Positions 36,006 to 45,645 are shown, counted from the stretch's first letter. The stretch: 64,000 bases of DNA from Pseudomonadota bacterium (GCA_023423275.1 JAFAFW010000062.1:1-64000); one strand, 5' to 3'. Made by a program: numbers and translations. The notes: generated from the letters alone by a model not told the origin.

Positions 36006-36509
36006 ATGCGCGCGATATTCTATCTGACAGCAGTTGTCCTTCCGCTTTGGATTGCAGGCCCAGCCAACGCCGAGACCAAGCAAGTCGAGACGTTCAATAG
36101 CTGGACGCTCTACGCCAACAAGGATGGGGCTGCACCTTTGTGCTTTATCCTGGCGTCGCCCGAATCGACCGAGCCTGCCGGGGCCAAGCGTTCGCCTGTT
36201 CATTTTTATATCTCCGCCTGGCCGCGTGATGGCGTCCGTTCGGAGGTCAGCATCAAGAACGGCTATTCATTCCGTAAAGGTTCGGAAGTCACGGTGACGG
36301 TCGGCTCGGACTCGTTCAAGCTTTTCACGCAGGATGAGCGTGCTTACGTCAACGACCCGATTGAAGAGCTCAAGCTGATTGACGCCATGAAGAAGGGCTC
36401 CTCGATGGTCGTCGAAGGTGTGTCGGACCGCGGCACGGCGACGAAAGATGCCTATTCGCTCATGGGCGTGACAAAAGCCATACAATCGCTCGCCACCGGC
36501 TGCGAGTAA
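36006..36509 (+). CDS. Invasion-associated locus B (IalB) family protein
   Basis: Secreted protein of 167 residues with a signal peptide (1-22, ending GPANA). The mature part has the IalB pattern: W.LYANKDG...CFI, VHFYISAWP, SEVSIKNGYSFRKGSEVTVTVGSDSFKLFTQDERAYV and a C-terminal Cys. C54 and C166 may form a disulfide. In Bartonella, IalB aids erythrocyte entry, but homologues are widespread in free-living Rhizobiales and their role is unknown. It is convergent with the Smr gene. Confidence 0.82.
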   Translation: MRAIFYLTAVVLPLWIAGPANAETKQVETFNSWTLYANKDGAAPLCFILASPESTEPAGAKRSPVHFYISAWPRDGVRSEVSIKNGYSFRKGSEVTVTVGSDSFKLFTQDERAYVNDPIEELKLIDAMKKGSSMVVEGVSDRGTATKDAYSLMGVTKAIQSLATGCE

Positions 36510-36512
36510 CAC

Positions 36513-37157
36513 TTAGCGCGACCCTGACCCTGCGCGGTGAGGGTTGCGCAGATGAATGTAGAGGGCGCCTTCCCCGCCATGGCGCGCATGCGCCGTCGTA
36601 AAGCTGACGACAACGGAGCGCATGTCCGGTTCGGCCAGCCAGAGAGGGACATGGCGCTTGAGCACGCCGCGCTCGCGCCGGTCATCGAGCGAGAACGGCT
36701 GATCGCGGAGATCCGTGCTCGCCCCTTTTCCTGTGATCACCAGAACGCTGCGCTTTCCCTGCCCATAGCATCTCAGAATGAAGGCTCGCAGCGTGCTGTG
36801 GGCTTCACTCGCCCGCATTCCGTGCAAGTCGATCCGCGCCTCGATTTCGATGCGCCCTGCCGCGAGACGCTTGGCCTGACGCCGGTCGAAGTCAGCCAGC
36901 GGAGGTGTTCCGGCCCGCGCCGGTTTGCCGGGAGGCGTCGGTGGCGCATTGCCCGGCGACAGAGGCGACGAGGCTTGCTCCGGCGCGGCACGGACGTTGA
37001 TCGCGCGCAGGGGAGGTTCACCCGTCTCGACGGCTTTTCGGACGCGGCCTTTGCCTCGTATCGGCTCGAGTGTGCGCGCGACTGAACTCCACAGAGCCTG
37101 ATCTTCGTCCGTCAAAGGCCGCTGCTGAGATCGTGGAGGGCGGCCGGGGCGGCTCAT
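36513..37157 (-). CDS. Smr domain protein
   Basis: Protein of 214 residues from the ATG at 37157. The first ~95 residues are a Pro/Arg-rich linker and a region with RRQAKRLAAGRIEIEARIDLHGM. The Smr domain contains DLHGMRASEAHSTLRAFI and RSVLVITGKG, the two core motifs, then the C-terminal AHARHGGEGALYIHLR. Smr domains are often nucleic-acid nicking or binding modules. It begins four bases after the mltA stop, so it is probably co-transcribed with mltA and the Tim44-like gene. Confidence 0.88.
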   Translation of the reverse strand: MSRPGRPPRSQQRPLTDEDQALWSSVARTLEPIRGKGRVRKAVETGEPPLRAINVRAAPEQASSPLSPGNAPPTPPGKPARAGTPPLADFDRRQAKRLAAGRIEIEARIDLHGMRASEAHSTLRAFILRCYGQGKRSVLVITGKGASTDLRDQPFSLDDRRERGVLKRHVPLWLAEPDMRSVVVSFTTAHARHGGEGALYIHLRNPHRAGSGSR

Positions 37158-37161
37158 TGCG

Positions 37162-38229
37162 TCAGGCCGATGATCTGTCGACATGCGGCAGCAGGGCGAA
37201 GAAATTGCCCGGATGCTTCGTGATGCCCGCCCGCCGGCCGGCATCATCCCCCGATCCGTAGTAGATATCGCCGCGCTCCGGCCCTTTGATCGCTGATCCG
37301 ACATCATGCGCGATCATCAGCCTTTGGAACGGCGCACCGCCGGCGTCGAAGGTGGTCAGTGTCGGCGCGGTGACATAAATGGGCGTCCCAAGCGCATGAA
37401 CGCTCGTATCGACGGCGAGGCTGCGCCCCGGCGCGAGCGGTGTACTCAGAACGCCTTTCGCGACGCCAGCTTCTTCGCCAGTGAGTTCGCGAAAGAAAAC
37501 GTAAGATGCGTTCTGCCACATGACGCGTTGACCGCGCACCGGATCGGCCCTGAGCCAGTGGCCGAGCGAGTCGAGCGAGACGTTCTGCAGGGAAAGCGTG
37601 CCGGATTCCACCAGATATCGGCCGATCGACGTATAGGGGTGTCCGTTCTTGCCGTCATAGGTGACGCGCACGCGACCGCCATCCGGCAGCCGGATCACCC
37701 CCGAGCCCTGGACGTGCATGAAGAACGCGTCGACCGGATCGGCGAGATAGAACAGCTCCAGGCCTTGCCCGGCCAGCGCACCGGTCTCGATATCCGCACG
37801 CGTGGCGTAGGGCACATCACCCGCCGGTGTCCGGCGCAGATGCGTGAACCCATCTCCGACCGTTGAGCGCGCGGCTTCATCGACCAGGTTCACCAGATCC
37901 GGCGGACGGCGATAGACCGGAACCTGATACACGCCACTGCGGGTGCGAGACCCCGCGACTTCCGGCTCGTAATAGCCGGTCAACAACCCTTGCGGGCGTT
38001 CATGGATCACGCGATGCGGCGTGAACGCAGCCTCGAAGAAACGCCGCGCCTGCGTTGCATCTGCCTCGGAATTCGCCAGCGCCTCGCGGCCAGCGTCTGA
38101 CAGGCTGGACGGCCAGCAGCGGGCGGACGAGACCATGAACGCGCTCAACGCTGCACGATGGTCATCGCCCCCCCAGCCGGGAAGCTTGGAAAAGCTGACG
38201 GGCTCGAATGCGGCCTGTGCGCTGGTCAT
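37162..38229 (-). CDS. mltA: Murein lytic transglycosylase MltA
   Basis: Lytic transglycosylase of 355 residues from ATG 38229, with GAGG upstream. It has the MltA barrel (LLTGYYEPEV...; FMHVQGSGVIRLPDGGRVRVTYDGKNGHPY) and the C-terminal 3D domain with the catalytic Asp in AHDVGSAIKGPERGDIYYGSGDDAG. It cleaves peptidoglycan with formation of anhydro-muropeptides. No signal peptide or lipobox is visible at either possible start (TTG 38250 also exists), which is odd for a periplasmic enzyme. Its neighbours are the same in other Rhizobiales. Confidence 0.93.
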   Translation of the reverse strand: MTSAQAAFEPVSFSKLPGWGGDDHRAALSAFMVSSARCWPSSLSDAGREALANSEADATQARRFFEAAFTPHRVIHERPQGLLTGYYEPEVAGSRTRSGVYQVPVYRRPPDLVNLVDEAARSTVGDGFTHLRRTPAGDVPYATRADIETGALAGQGLELFYLADPVDAFFMHVQGSGVIRLPDGGRVRVTYDGKNGHPYTSIGRYLVESGTLSLQNVSLDSLGHWLRADPVRGQRVMWQNASYVFFRELTGEEAGVAKGVLSTPLAPGRSLAVDTSVHALGTPIYVTAPTLTTFDAGGAPFQRLMIAHDVGSAIKGPERGDIYYGSGDDAGRRAGITKHPGNFFALLPHVDRSSA

Positions 38230-38250
38230 CGCGGACCTCGCACGCAGCAA

Positions 38251-38991
38251 TCAGTTCGGAGCCTGGGTCGCGATCAAGCGCCAGTTCGGGTTGCGCGACG
38301 TGGCATCGCGCGCAAACGTCCAGATGTCCGTCACTTCGCGAATGCGCTGCGGGTCGCCCGAGACCACTTCACCGGAGGAATCGCGGGTGGCGGAAATGAG
38401 CTGACTGATGAACTTCACGGTAACGTGAGCGATCGATCCCTTCATCTCGGCTTCGATCACATCGGCTTTATTGATGCCGACAAAGCTCTGGTCGATCTGC
38501 TCGCCACGGCCCTCGCGATCCGCGATCGCGCCAACGAAGCCGTCGAACACATCCTTGCTCAACAGATCCTTCAGCATCTTGCGATTGCCTTCGGCGAAGG
38601 CCGTCACGATCATCTCATAGGCCTGCTTGGCGCCGCGAATGAACTGCTCGGGGTCGAAACCGACGTCAGTCTTGGCAATCGCCATCAGCCCCTGCTCCAA
38701 AGCCGAATTACCAGCGGCGAAGCTCTTGACGCGTCCTTCGACGTTGGCGACGGCGGTTTGCACCTCGCGGGCCTGTGGATTTGGCGCTTCGCGATCCCGG
38801 CGCGGCAAGGTGACAACCTTGTCCTTGGACGCAGCAGCGCGCTCCCGCGCTTCCTGCTGGGCGCGGGCTTGCCGTTCGTAGCGGGCCTCCTCATCTCCTG
38901 TCCGCCGTCCCAGGACGCTACGCAGCTTAAAAATCACGACAACTGCGACGATCAGGAACAAAAGAGTAAGGACGTCGATTCTGCCATCCAT
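38251..38991 (-). CDS. Tim44-like domain protein
   Basis: Protein of 246 residues. A hydrophobic N-terminal segment (about 6-22) is followed by a charged linker (about 28-75) and the Tim44/TimA domain (about 85-246). Conserved blocks are FIRGAKQAYEMIVTAFAEGNRKMLKDLLS and ATSRNPNWRLIATQAP at the end. It is homologous to the mitochondrial import protein Tim44; its bacterial role is thought to be in membrane protein quality. It is the first gene of the operon with mltA and Smr, divergent from fxsA and secB. Confidence 0.9.
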   Translation of the reverse strand: MDGRIDVLTLLFLIVAVVVIFKLRSVLGRRTGDEEARYERQARAQQEARERAAASKDKVVTLPRRDREAPNPQAREVQTAVANVEGRVKSFAAGNSALEQGLMAIAKTDVGFDPEQFIRGAKQAYEMIVTAFAEGNRKMLKDLLSKDVFDGFVGAIADREGRGEQIDQSFVGINKADVIEAEMKGSIAHVTVKFISQLISATRDSSGEVVSGDPQRIREVTDIWTFARDATSRNPNWRLIATQAPN

Positions 38992-39224
38992 CGGGCGTTT
39001 GCTTTCCGTGGCGAGGACCAGGTGACGACTTCATGTATGATGACGCGGCGGCAGGGTCTAGGCCCTAAGGCGAGGAAATCGTCGCCTGTTCGCTGCAACG
39101 GGTCATGGCCCTTCAATCCGTCAACTTAGGCCATTGCTTGGCACAAGCCAACCGGAATGACTTAAGACCGCCATTCCCCGCACCGAATCTGAGCCATACT
39201 CGCGGCATCTGGATAGAGAGTGTC

Positions 39225-39728
39225 ATGCCTTTGGTCTTTCTGCTGCTGTTCATCGCCGCGCCCCTCGTGGAACTCGCCGTTCTGATCCGCGTCGGGCAGG
39301 CGATCGGCATTGCGGCAACGCTGGCGATCGTCATCGGATCGGCTATCCTCGGCCTTTTCGTCGTCCGTCTGCAAGGCTTCACGGTGTTCGGCCGCATGCG
39401 CGAAACGCTCGCCGAAGGTCAGCCCCCGGTCGTGCCCATGGCGGAAGGCGCCTTGCTGCTGCTGGCCGGCATACTTCTGATCTTGCCGGGCTTGATCGGA
39501 GACACGATCGGGTTGCTGCTACTCATTCCGCCGCTGCGCCAGCTCATTGCAACCTGGATGATCAGCCGCGCGGCGGCGAAAGGCTCGGTCAATGTCGAAA
39601 TATTTACCAAAAAGCCGTGGCGCCGGTCTGGCTCGAAAGACCAGCGCGACGACGGCAAGTCCGGTCCTGTGATTGAGGGCGAGTACACGCGCGTCGATGA
39701 AAAGCGTGACGATCGCGACAATCGATAG
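39225..39728 (+). CDS. fxsA: FxsA family membrane protein
   Basis: Protein of 167 residues from the ATG at 39225 (MPLVFLLLFIAAPLVELAVLI). Four hydrophobic segments lie in the first ~110 residues, including ILLILPGLIGDTIGLLLLIPPLR, the FxsA hallmark. The C-terminal ~45 residues are charged. E. coli FxsA relieves phage exclusion by F plasmids; the general role is unknown. It lies directly upstream of secB, a common arrangement in alphaproteobacteria. Confidence 0.9.
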   Translation: MPLVFLLLFIAAPLVELAVLIRVGQAIGIAATLAIVIGSAILGLFVVRLQGFTVFGRMRETLAEGQPPVVPMAEGALLLLAGILLILPGLIGDTIGLLLLIPPLRQLIATWMISRAAAKGSVNVEIFTKKPWRRSGSKDQRDDGKSGPVIEGEYTRVDEKRDDRDNR

Positions 39729-39843
39729 CGGCAGGCCCACAGCAGCGGGCGCACTCCCGCCGACGACGCATTGCAGGCTGGGGGAGGAAGTGATAGCCAC
39801 GGGGCCTCAATCGGCGGCTGCCCGCACATAAGAGGATCACGTC

Positions 39844-40356
39844 ATGGCGGACCAGGGGACCAACGGCAACGGGAAGACGAACGAGCAGGCAGGTGCTCAG
39901 CCTCCCGTCCAGGCGCGGGTCATGGGGCAGTACATCAAGGATCTGTCGTTCGAAAACCCCAACGTCGGCAAACTGCTGCAAGGCCCCGGCGACAACCCCA
40001 ATCTGCAGATCGAGGTGAACGTCAACGCCCAGCGTGTCGGGCAGGATCTTTTCGAGAGCGCCATCGATTTCAAGGCGCACGCTACCAACAAGACGGGCGT
40101 GATCTACGACCTTGAGATGGTCTATGCCGGTCTTTTCAAAATCGAGAACATGCCACAGCAGTCGCTGGAGCCATTCCTGCTTATCAACTGCCCCGCGCTG
40201 CTGTTTCCGTTCCTGAGGCGCCTGGCGGCCGACCTGACGCGTGAGGGCGGCTTCCCGCCGCTTCTGCTCGATCCCATCGATTTCGCGGGCCTGTTCATGC
40301 GCCGCAAGCAGCAGGAATCAGGCGGTTCGGTGCCCGGGCCTGCCGCAAACGCATAG
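39844..40356 (+). CDS. secB: Protein-export chaperone SecB
   Basis: Export chaperone of 170 residues that keeps preproteins unfolded for SecA. The core matches SecB: QYIKDLSFENPNVGKLL, LEMVYAGLFKIENM, and INCPALLFPFLRRLAADLTREGGFPPLLLDPIDFAGLF. N- and C-terminal tails are slightly longer than in E. coli. It follows fxsA by 115 bases. Confidence 0.96.
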   Translation: MADQGTNGNGKTNEQAGAQPPVQARVMGQYIKDLSFENPNVGKLLQGPGDNPNLQIEVNVNAQRVGQDLFESAIDFKAHATNKTGVIYDLEMVYAGLFKIENMPQQSLEPFLLINCPALLFPFLRRLAADLTREGGFPPLLLDPIDFAGLFMRRKQQESGGSVPGPAANA

Positions 40357-40475
40357 GTGCTGGCGGTTTCGACGTGATCGCCGGAGCCGGCACGCGACAT
40401 AGAAATGTCGGAAAAATCCGCCTCATTGGTGCGTGTTCAGCCGCGTCGTGCAGCCGAGGGGATAGAGCCGACGTC

Positions 40476-41321
40476 ATGTGGAATCAGACCATCTGCCGAC
40501 AGACCCGCACAGCGCTCGCCGCCCTCGTTGCGGGGCTCGCGTGCGCAGCGCCGATCGCCCACGCCGCCGATTGGCCGGAGAAGGTCACGGCGCGCTACAG
40601 GATCACATTCAACGGACTCGAAATCGGCAAAGTGCGGTTTGAATCCACCGCAGATGAGAGAAAATACGAGCTGTCCGCCAACGCGAAATTCTCTGCGCTG
40701 CTTGGCGCCTTGAAGTGGTCGGGAAAGACGAAAAGCACCGGCGTTTTGCGCGCTGACGAGCCGCAACCGGCCGACTACGCATTCAACTTCAAGAGCAATT
40801 CCAAGCGCGGCTCGGTCGAGATGGCTTTCGATCGCGCAGGCGTGACCAATGCGGTCATCGAGCCGACGCCCCGCCAATCAAAGAAAATTGTACCTCTGGA
40901 GGACAAGCATCTCAAAGGCGTGCTCGATCCCCTGAGCGCCGTCCTCGCCATGAGCCGAACGGGCACCGACAATCCCTGCAGCCAGAAGATCCCGATCTTT
41001 GATGGCCGTCAGCGCTTCGACCTGATCCTGTCGCCGCGCCGGCAGGAGCGCATTAACGATGGCACCTCCGGTGGGCCTGGCGTCACCGGCTACGTCTGCC
41101 ACGTCCAATATGTCCCAATTGCGGGCCACAAGGATAAGGGCGACGACGACGGCGGCTGGGTGGCGGAGGATAAGGTCGAGGTGATCCTGCGGCCGGTACG
41201 CCGCGCCAACATCCTCGTGCCCTATAAGGTGACCATTCCCACCATTGCCGGACCGGCGGTGGTCACGTCGGAACGCATCGAGATTACCAATGGATCGGAT
41301 CAGATCGCGCTTGTTGATTGA
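40476..41321 (+). CDS. DUF3108 domain protein, secreted
   Basis: Protein of 281 residues from the ATG at 40476. A signal peptide (about 1-30, ending APIAHA) precedes ADWPEKVTARYRITFNGLEIGKV. The DUF3108 fold continues with FSALLGALKWSGKTKSTG, LKGVLDPLSAVLAM and CHVQYVPIAG. It is probably a periplasmic or outer-membrane beta-rich protein of unknown function. Confidence 0.84.
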   Translation: MWNQTICRQTRTALAALVAGLACAAPIAHAADWPEKVTARYRITFNGLEIGKVRFESTADERKYELSANAKFSALLGALKWSGKTKSTGVLRADEPQPADYAFNFKSNSKRGSVEMAFDRAGVTNAVIEPTPRQSKKIVPLEDKHLKGVLDPLSAVLAMSRTGTDNPCSQKIPIFDGRQRFDLILSPRRQERINDGTSGGPGVTGYVCHVQYVPIAGHKDKGDDDGGWVAEDKVEVILRPVRRANILVPYKVTIPTIAGPAVVTSERIEITNGSDQIALVD

Positions 41322-41500
41322 CCCCGCGCCCGGCAAATGACACTGAGAAGGTGTCTGCTCCCTCGGGAAAGCGAATGCACGGGTCCGCACGTTCATCTAA
41401 GTTGAAGGTCATTGGCTGGTCGATACTGACCGGCCCTGTTTACTTGGCGGCCGCCAGACCTGCCGTGCAGGCCGGCTCCAAGTGGGGAGGCTACTAAAAC

Positions 41501-44500
41501 ATGGGCATGGATATCGAGAGGCGGATCCGTAACGTCACCGCCGTTCTTGGCCCGACCAACACCGGCAAGACGCACTTGGCAATCGAGCGCATGCTCGGCC
41601 ACGACACTGGCATGATTGGCCTGCCGCTGCGGCTGCTCGCGCGCGAGGTCTACGACAAGATCGTCCAGCGTATCGGCGTCGACAAGGTCGCCCTTGTCAC
41701 CGGCGAAGAAAAGATCAAGCCGGAAAACCCGCGCTTCTGGGTTTCGACGGTCGAGGCGATGCCGCGTGAGGTCGACGTCGACTTCCTCGCGATCGACGAG
41801 ATCCAGCTCGCTGCCGACCCCGAGCGTGGGCACGTGTTCACCGACCGTCTCCTGCATGCGCGCGGCAAACTCGAAACGCTGATGCTCGGCGCGGGCACCA
41901 TGCGCGAGGCGATCAGCGATCTGATCCCGGGCGCAAACTTCATTTCCAGGCCCCGCCTGTCCAAGCTCACGTATTCCGGCCAGAAGAAAATCACGCGGCT
42001 TCCGGGCCGCACCGCCGTGGTCGCCTTCTCGGCCAATGATGTCTATTCGATTGCCGAATTGATCCGCCGTCAGCGGGGCGGCGCCGCGGTCGTGCTCGGT
42101 GCACTGTCTCCGCGCACGCGCAATGCGCAGGTCGCGCTCTATCAGTCCGGCGACGTCGATTTTCTCATCGCCACCGACGCCATCGGCATGGGCCTCAATC
42201 TCACTGTCGATCACGTCGCCTTTTCCGCCGTGCGCAAGTTCGACGGCCAGACGCATCGCACACTGACTCCGGCCGAGATGGCTCAGATCGCCGGTCGCGC
42301 CGGCCGCCACATGAACGACGGCACCTTCGGTGTCACGGGCGATGTTGAGCCGTTCGAGAGCGATCTCGTCGAACGGATCGAGACCCACACCTTCGATACC
42401 GTGAAGCTCCTGCAGTGGCGCAGCCGCGATCTTGATTTCGCGTCACTCGATCGCCTGCGCGACAGCCTGCGTCAGTTCCCGCGCGAGGCGCGTCTGGCGC
42501 GCGCGCGCATGGCTGACGACGTCCTGGCGCTCGAAACCGTCAGCCAGGACCGCGAGCTCGCAGAGCTGACTGGCGGCCCTGCCGCGGTCGCGACGCTGTG
42601 GGATGTCTGCCAGATTCCGGACTACCGCAAGATTTCATCTCAGAACCACGCGGAGCTGGTCGGAACGCTTTATCGCTTCCTGATCTCCGGTGAGGAGCGG
42701 ATCCCGGAAGACTGGTTCGCCAAGCAGGTGGCGCTCGCTGACCGGACCGATGGCGATCTCGATACGCTGTCCAACCGCATCGCCCATATCCGCACCTGGA
42801 CGTTCGTCTCGAACCGTCCCAACTGGCTGCGCGATCCCGCGCACTGGCAGGAGCGCACGCGCGCGATCGAGGACAGCCTGTCAGACGCGCTGCACGAGCA
42901 GCTGACGCAGCGCTTTGTCGACAGGCGGACGAGTGCGCTCATGCGCGGTATGCGTGAGGACAATCTCAATGCCGACATCGGCGAGGATGGCGCGATCAAG
43001 GTCGAGAACCATTACGTCGGCCGCATCAAGGGTTTCCTGTTTTCGCCGGATGCGCAAGCGGAAGGCATTCACGGCAAGGCCGCGCGCAATGCTGCCATGC
43101 AGGTCCTGTCCAAAGAGCTGACCATGCGCGCACGGCGCGTGGCGGCCGCGCGGAACGACGCTTTCAAGCTCAGCCCGCGCGGGCAAGTGCTCTGGCGCGG
43201 TGATGAGGTTGCCCGCCTCGAGCCGGGCGAGAATCCGCTGAAGCCGCAGGTGGTCCTTCTAGTCGACGAGCATCTTCAGCCAGCCGACAAAGACAAAGTT
43301 CAGGAGCGCGTCACGACCTGGGTGACCGACACCATCCGTGAACGTCTGAAGCCGCTGGTCGAATTGTCGGAGGCGCAGGACGTCTCGGGGCTGGCACGTG
43401 GCATCGCGTTCCGTTTGAACGAAAACTTTGGCGCGGTCCGGCGCGACGGCATCGCCGACGAAATGAAGTCGCTCGATCAGGCCGGTCGGGCGCAATTGCG
43501 CCGCTATGGCGTCCGCTTCGGCGCGTTCAACATCTATTTCCCGATCCTGCTGAAGCCGGCAGCGGCCGAACTCACCCTTGCGCTTTGGACGTTGAAGAAT
43601 GCCGCAGCCGCCGGTTTGTCGCTGGATGCGATGCCGCAGCCGCCGCGTCCTGGCCTGACCTCGGCGACAGCCGATCCGGCCATTCCGGAGGCCTTCTATC
43701 GCGCTTGCGGGTATCACGTGTGCGGACCGCGCGCCGTCCGGATCGATATCCTGGAGCGGCTCGCCGATCTCATCCGCCCGCTGCTATCCTGGCGCGCCAA
43801 GCCGGACGAACCATCGATGCCTCCGAAGGGCTCGACGGGTGATGGCGGGTTCGTCGTGATCCCGGAAATGATGTCGATCCTCGGCTGCTCGCCAGAGGAA
43901 CTCGGAGCCGTCTTCAAGAGCCTTGGCTTCCGTCTCGACCGTCGCCCGGTCAAACCCAAGCCAGCCGAGGTAAGCCCGCCGCCCGCACCGGCTGAAGGGG
44001 CAGAAGCGACAGAAGCAACCGCGACGCCGGAAGCGACTGTCGTCGACCCGACGGTCCCGGTCGCCGATACGGACATGCAGGCGACGGCAGCGCTTCCGCC
44101 AGGTTCGCTCGCGCCGGAACCGGCGCAGGTGACGACAGCGGAAACAGCGCCGGAGACCGCCCCAGCCGAGACGCCACAAGCGGCACAAGCCGCAGTCGAG
44201 CCTGCGTCGGATGAGCCGCCAGTCGCTGCCGCCGCGCCTGAGAATGGTGAAGCGGAGGCGGCCACCACACCGGCTGCAGGCGGCAGTGAACCGGAAGGGG
44301 TCAAATACGAGGACGTCTGGCGCCCGCGTCGCCGTCACGAAGGTCCGCGACCAGAGCATCGCCGGCCAGAGCGGCGTGAGGGTGGTGGAGGACGCGACCA
44401 TGGCCGTCGCAACCGTCATCCGCGCGACAACAACCAGCCCGGCGCCGGCCAGGGCACACCTGCTGCGGCGGCGCCTGCGCCCGCTGAGGCACAGCCCAAA

Positions 44501-44749
44501 TCGGATGGTGGCAAGAAACGCCACCATCAGCGGGACGAGCGTCGCGACGATCGGGACCGCCGTGATCAGCGCGATCACCGGAAGGGCGGAGGCGATCGCC
44601 GCCGCCACAACGAGCGTGAGCGGCCGGCTTTCCAGGTTCGCTCCGCTTCTCCGCGCCGGCCCGAGGTCGATCCGGATTCTCCGTTCGCCGCCTTGAGCGC
44701 CCTGAAGAAGGCGTTGGAGAAGCAGACGCAGGATTCCGGCTCGTCATGA
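41501..44749 (+). CDS. SUV3-like DEAD/DEAH-box RNA helicase with low-complexity C-terminus
   Basis: Protein of 1082 residues. The helicase core resembles mitochondrial SUV3: Walker A GPTNTGKT (17-24), motif II DEIQ (99-102), FLIATDAIGMGLNL and motif VI QIAGRAGRH. A central region with KISSQNHAELVGTLYRFL and a second domain up to about 820 follow. Residues ~830-945 are Ala/Pro/Glu-rich, and ~950-1045 are Arg/His/Asp-rich repeats, a probable RNA-binding tail. It likely unwinds structured RNA for decay; partners are unknown. The stop overlaps the S4 gene by ATGA. Confidence 0.88.
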   Translation: MGMDIERRIRNVTAVLGPTNTGKTHLAIERMLGHDTGMIGLPLRLLAREVYDKIVQRIGVDKVALVTGEEKIKPENPRFWVSTVEAMPREVDVDFLAIDEIQLAADPERGHVFTDRLLHARGKLETLMLGAGTMREAISDLIPGANFISRPRLSKLTYSGQKKITRLPGRTAVVAFSANDVYSIAELIRRQRGGAAVVLGALSPRTRNAQVALYQSGDVDFLIATDAIGMGLNLTVDHVAFSAVRKFDGQTHRTLTPAEMAQIAGRAGRHMNDGTFGVTGDVEPFESDLVERIETHTFDTVKLLQWRSRDLDFASLDRLRDSLRQFPREARLARARMADDVLALETVSQDRELAELTGGPAAVATLWDVCQIPDYRKISSQNHAELVGTLYRFLISGEERIPEDWFAKQVALADRTDGDLDTLSNRIAHIRTWTFVSNRPNWLRDPAHWQERTRAIEDSLSDALHEQLTQRFVDRRTSALMRGMREDNLNADIGEDGAIKVENHYVGRIKGFLFSPDAQAEGIHGKAARNAAMQVLSKELTMRARRVAAARNDAFKLSPRGQVLWRGDEVARLEPGENPLKPQVVLLVDEHLQPADKDKVQERVTTWVTDTIRERLKPLVELSEAQDVSGLARGIAFRLNENFGAVRRDGIADEMKSLDQAGRAQLRRYGVRFGAFNIYFPILLKPAAAELTLALWTLKNAAAAGLSLDAMPQPPRPGLTSATADPAIPEAFYRACGYHVCGPRAVRIDILERLADLIRPLLSWRAKPDEPSMPPKGSTGDGGFVVIPEMMSILGCSPEELGAVFKSLGFRLDRRPVKPKPAEVSPPPAPAEGAEATEATATPEATVVDPTVPVADTDMQATAALPPGSLAPEPAQVTTAETAPETAPAETPQAAQAAVEPASDEPPVAAAAPENGEAEAATTPAAGGSEPEGVKYEDVWRPRRRHEGPRPEHRRPERREGGGGRDHGRRNRHPRDNNQPGAGQGTPAAAAPAPAEAQPKSDGGKKRHHQRDERRDDRDRRDQRDHRKGGGDRRRHNERERPAFQVRSASPRRPEVDPDSPFAALSALKKALEKQTQDSGSS

Positions 44750-45168
44750 CCGAGCGCGCGCCGGAAGCGGCCGGGGCGGGCGAGGCACAGCGCCTCGACA
44801 AGTGGCTCTGGTTCGCGCGCGTGGTCAAAACCCGGACGCTCGCCGCGGCGCTCGTCACAGGCGGCAAGGTGCGTCTCAATCGCAACCGGGTCGATAAGCC
44901 GAGCCACGTGGTCCGTGTTGGTGATGTCATCACGGTTACGGCGCATGCGCGGGTCCGCATTCTCAAGGTCCTCGCACCGGGCCTGCGCCGCGGCTCGGCC
45001 GTCGCTGCTCAGGCCATATACGAAGACTTAACCCCGCCGGTGGCCAAACCGGTCAGCGAGGGTCAGCCCGGAGCAGAAGCGGCGCGCCCCGAGCGCCCCG
45101 CCGGTACCGGACGGCCGACGAAGCGCGACCGCCGCGCACTCGATCGGCTGACCCGTAACGAACCCTGA
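44746..45168 (+). CDS. S4 RNA-binding domain protein (HslR-like)
   Basis: Protein of 140 residues. The S4 domain covers about 12-80 with RLDKWLWFARVVKTRTLAAALVTGGKVRLNRNRVDKPSHVVRVGD, the HslR/Hsp15 pattern. The C-terminal ~50 residues are Pro/Arg-rich. Hsp15 rescues stalled 50S subunits carrying peptidyl-tRNA; a similar role is possible. Its start overlaps the helicase stop, suggesting a coupled RNA-related operon. Confidence 0.9.
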   Translation: MTERAPEAAGAGEAQRLDKWLWFARVVKTRTLAAALVTGGKVRLNRNRVDKPSHVVRVGDVITVTAHARVRILKVLAPGLRRGSAVAAQAIYEDLTPPVAKPVSEGQPGAEAARPERPAGTGRPTKRDRRALDRLTRNEP

Positions 45169-45306
45169 TATGCTCATGAAATAAAGTCGGTTGAAATTAA
45201 CCAGTCGCCGTGTATGGACACGGTCTTGCGACAACCTGCCAACTGCGGCGAGGTCGCTTCAAATCGTAGATAGCCAACCCTGACGGGCAAGCGGATTACC
45301 GACGAG

Positions 45307-45645
45307 ATGACGTTCGTTGTCAACGAGAGTTGCATCAAATGCAAGTTCACGGATTGCGTGGAAGTGTGCCCGGTTGACTGTTTCTACGAAGGCGAAAACA
45401 TGCTCGTCATCCATCCGGACGAGTGCATCGACTGCGGTGTGTGCGAGCCGGAATGTCCTGTCGAGGCGATCAAGCCCGATACGGAACCGGGGCTGGAGAA
45501 GTGGCTCGAGGTCAATCGCGAATACGCCGATAAGTGGCCCAACCTCACGGCCAAGAAGGATGCGTTGCCCGAGGCTGAAGAATTCCGCGACACGCAGAAC
45601 AAATTCGAAACATTTTTCTCCCCGAAGCCAGGTTCCGGCGACTAA
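45307..45645 (+). CDS. fdxA: Ferredoxin FdxA (7Fe-8S type)
   Basis: Ferredoxin of 112 residues. Cysteines C9, C17 and C50 are placed to bind a 3Fe-4S cluster, and C21, C40, C43 and C46 a 4Fe-4S cluster, as in Azotobacter FdI; C12 and C25 are extra. The sequence TFVVNESCIKCKFTDCVEVCP and ECIDCGVCEPECPVEAI is nearly invariant in alphaproteobacterial FdxA. It transfers electrons in the cytosol; the partner is not identified here. Confidence 0.96.
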   Translation: MTFVVNESCIKCKFTDCVEVCPVDCFYEGENMLVIHPDECIDCGVCEPECPVEAIKPDTEPGLEKWLEVNREYADKWPNLTAKKDALPEAEEFRDTQNKFETFFSPKPGSGD

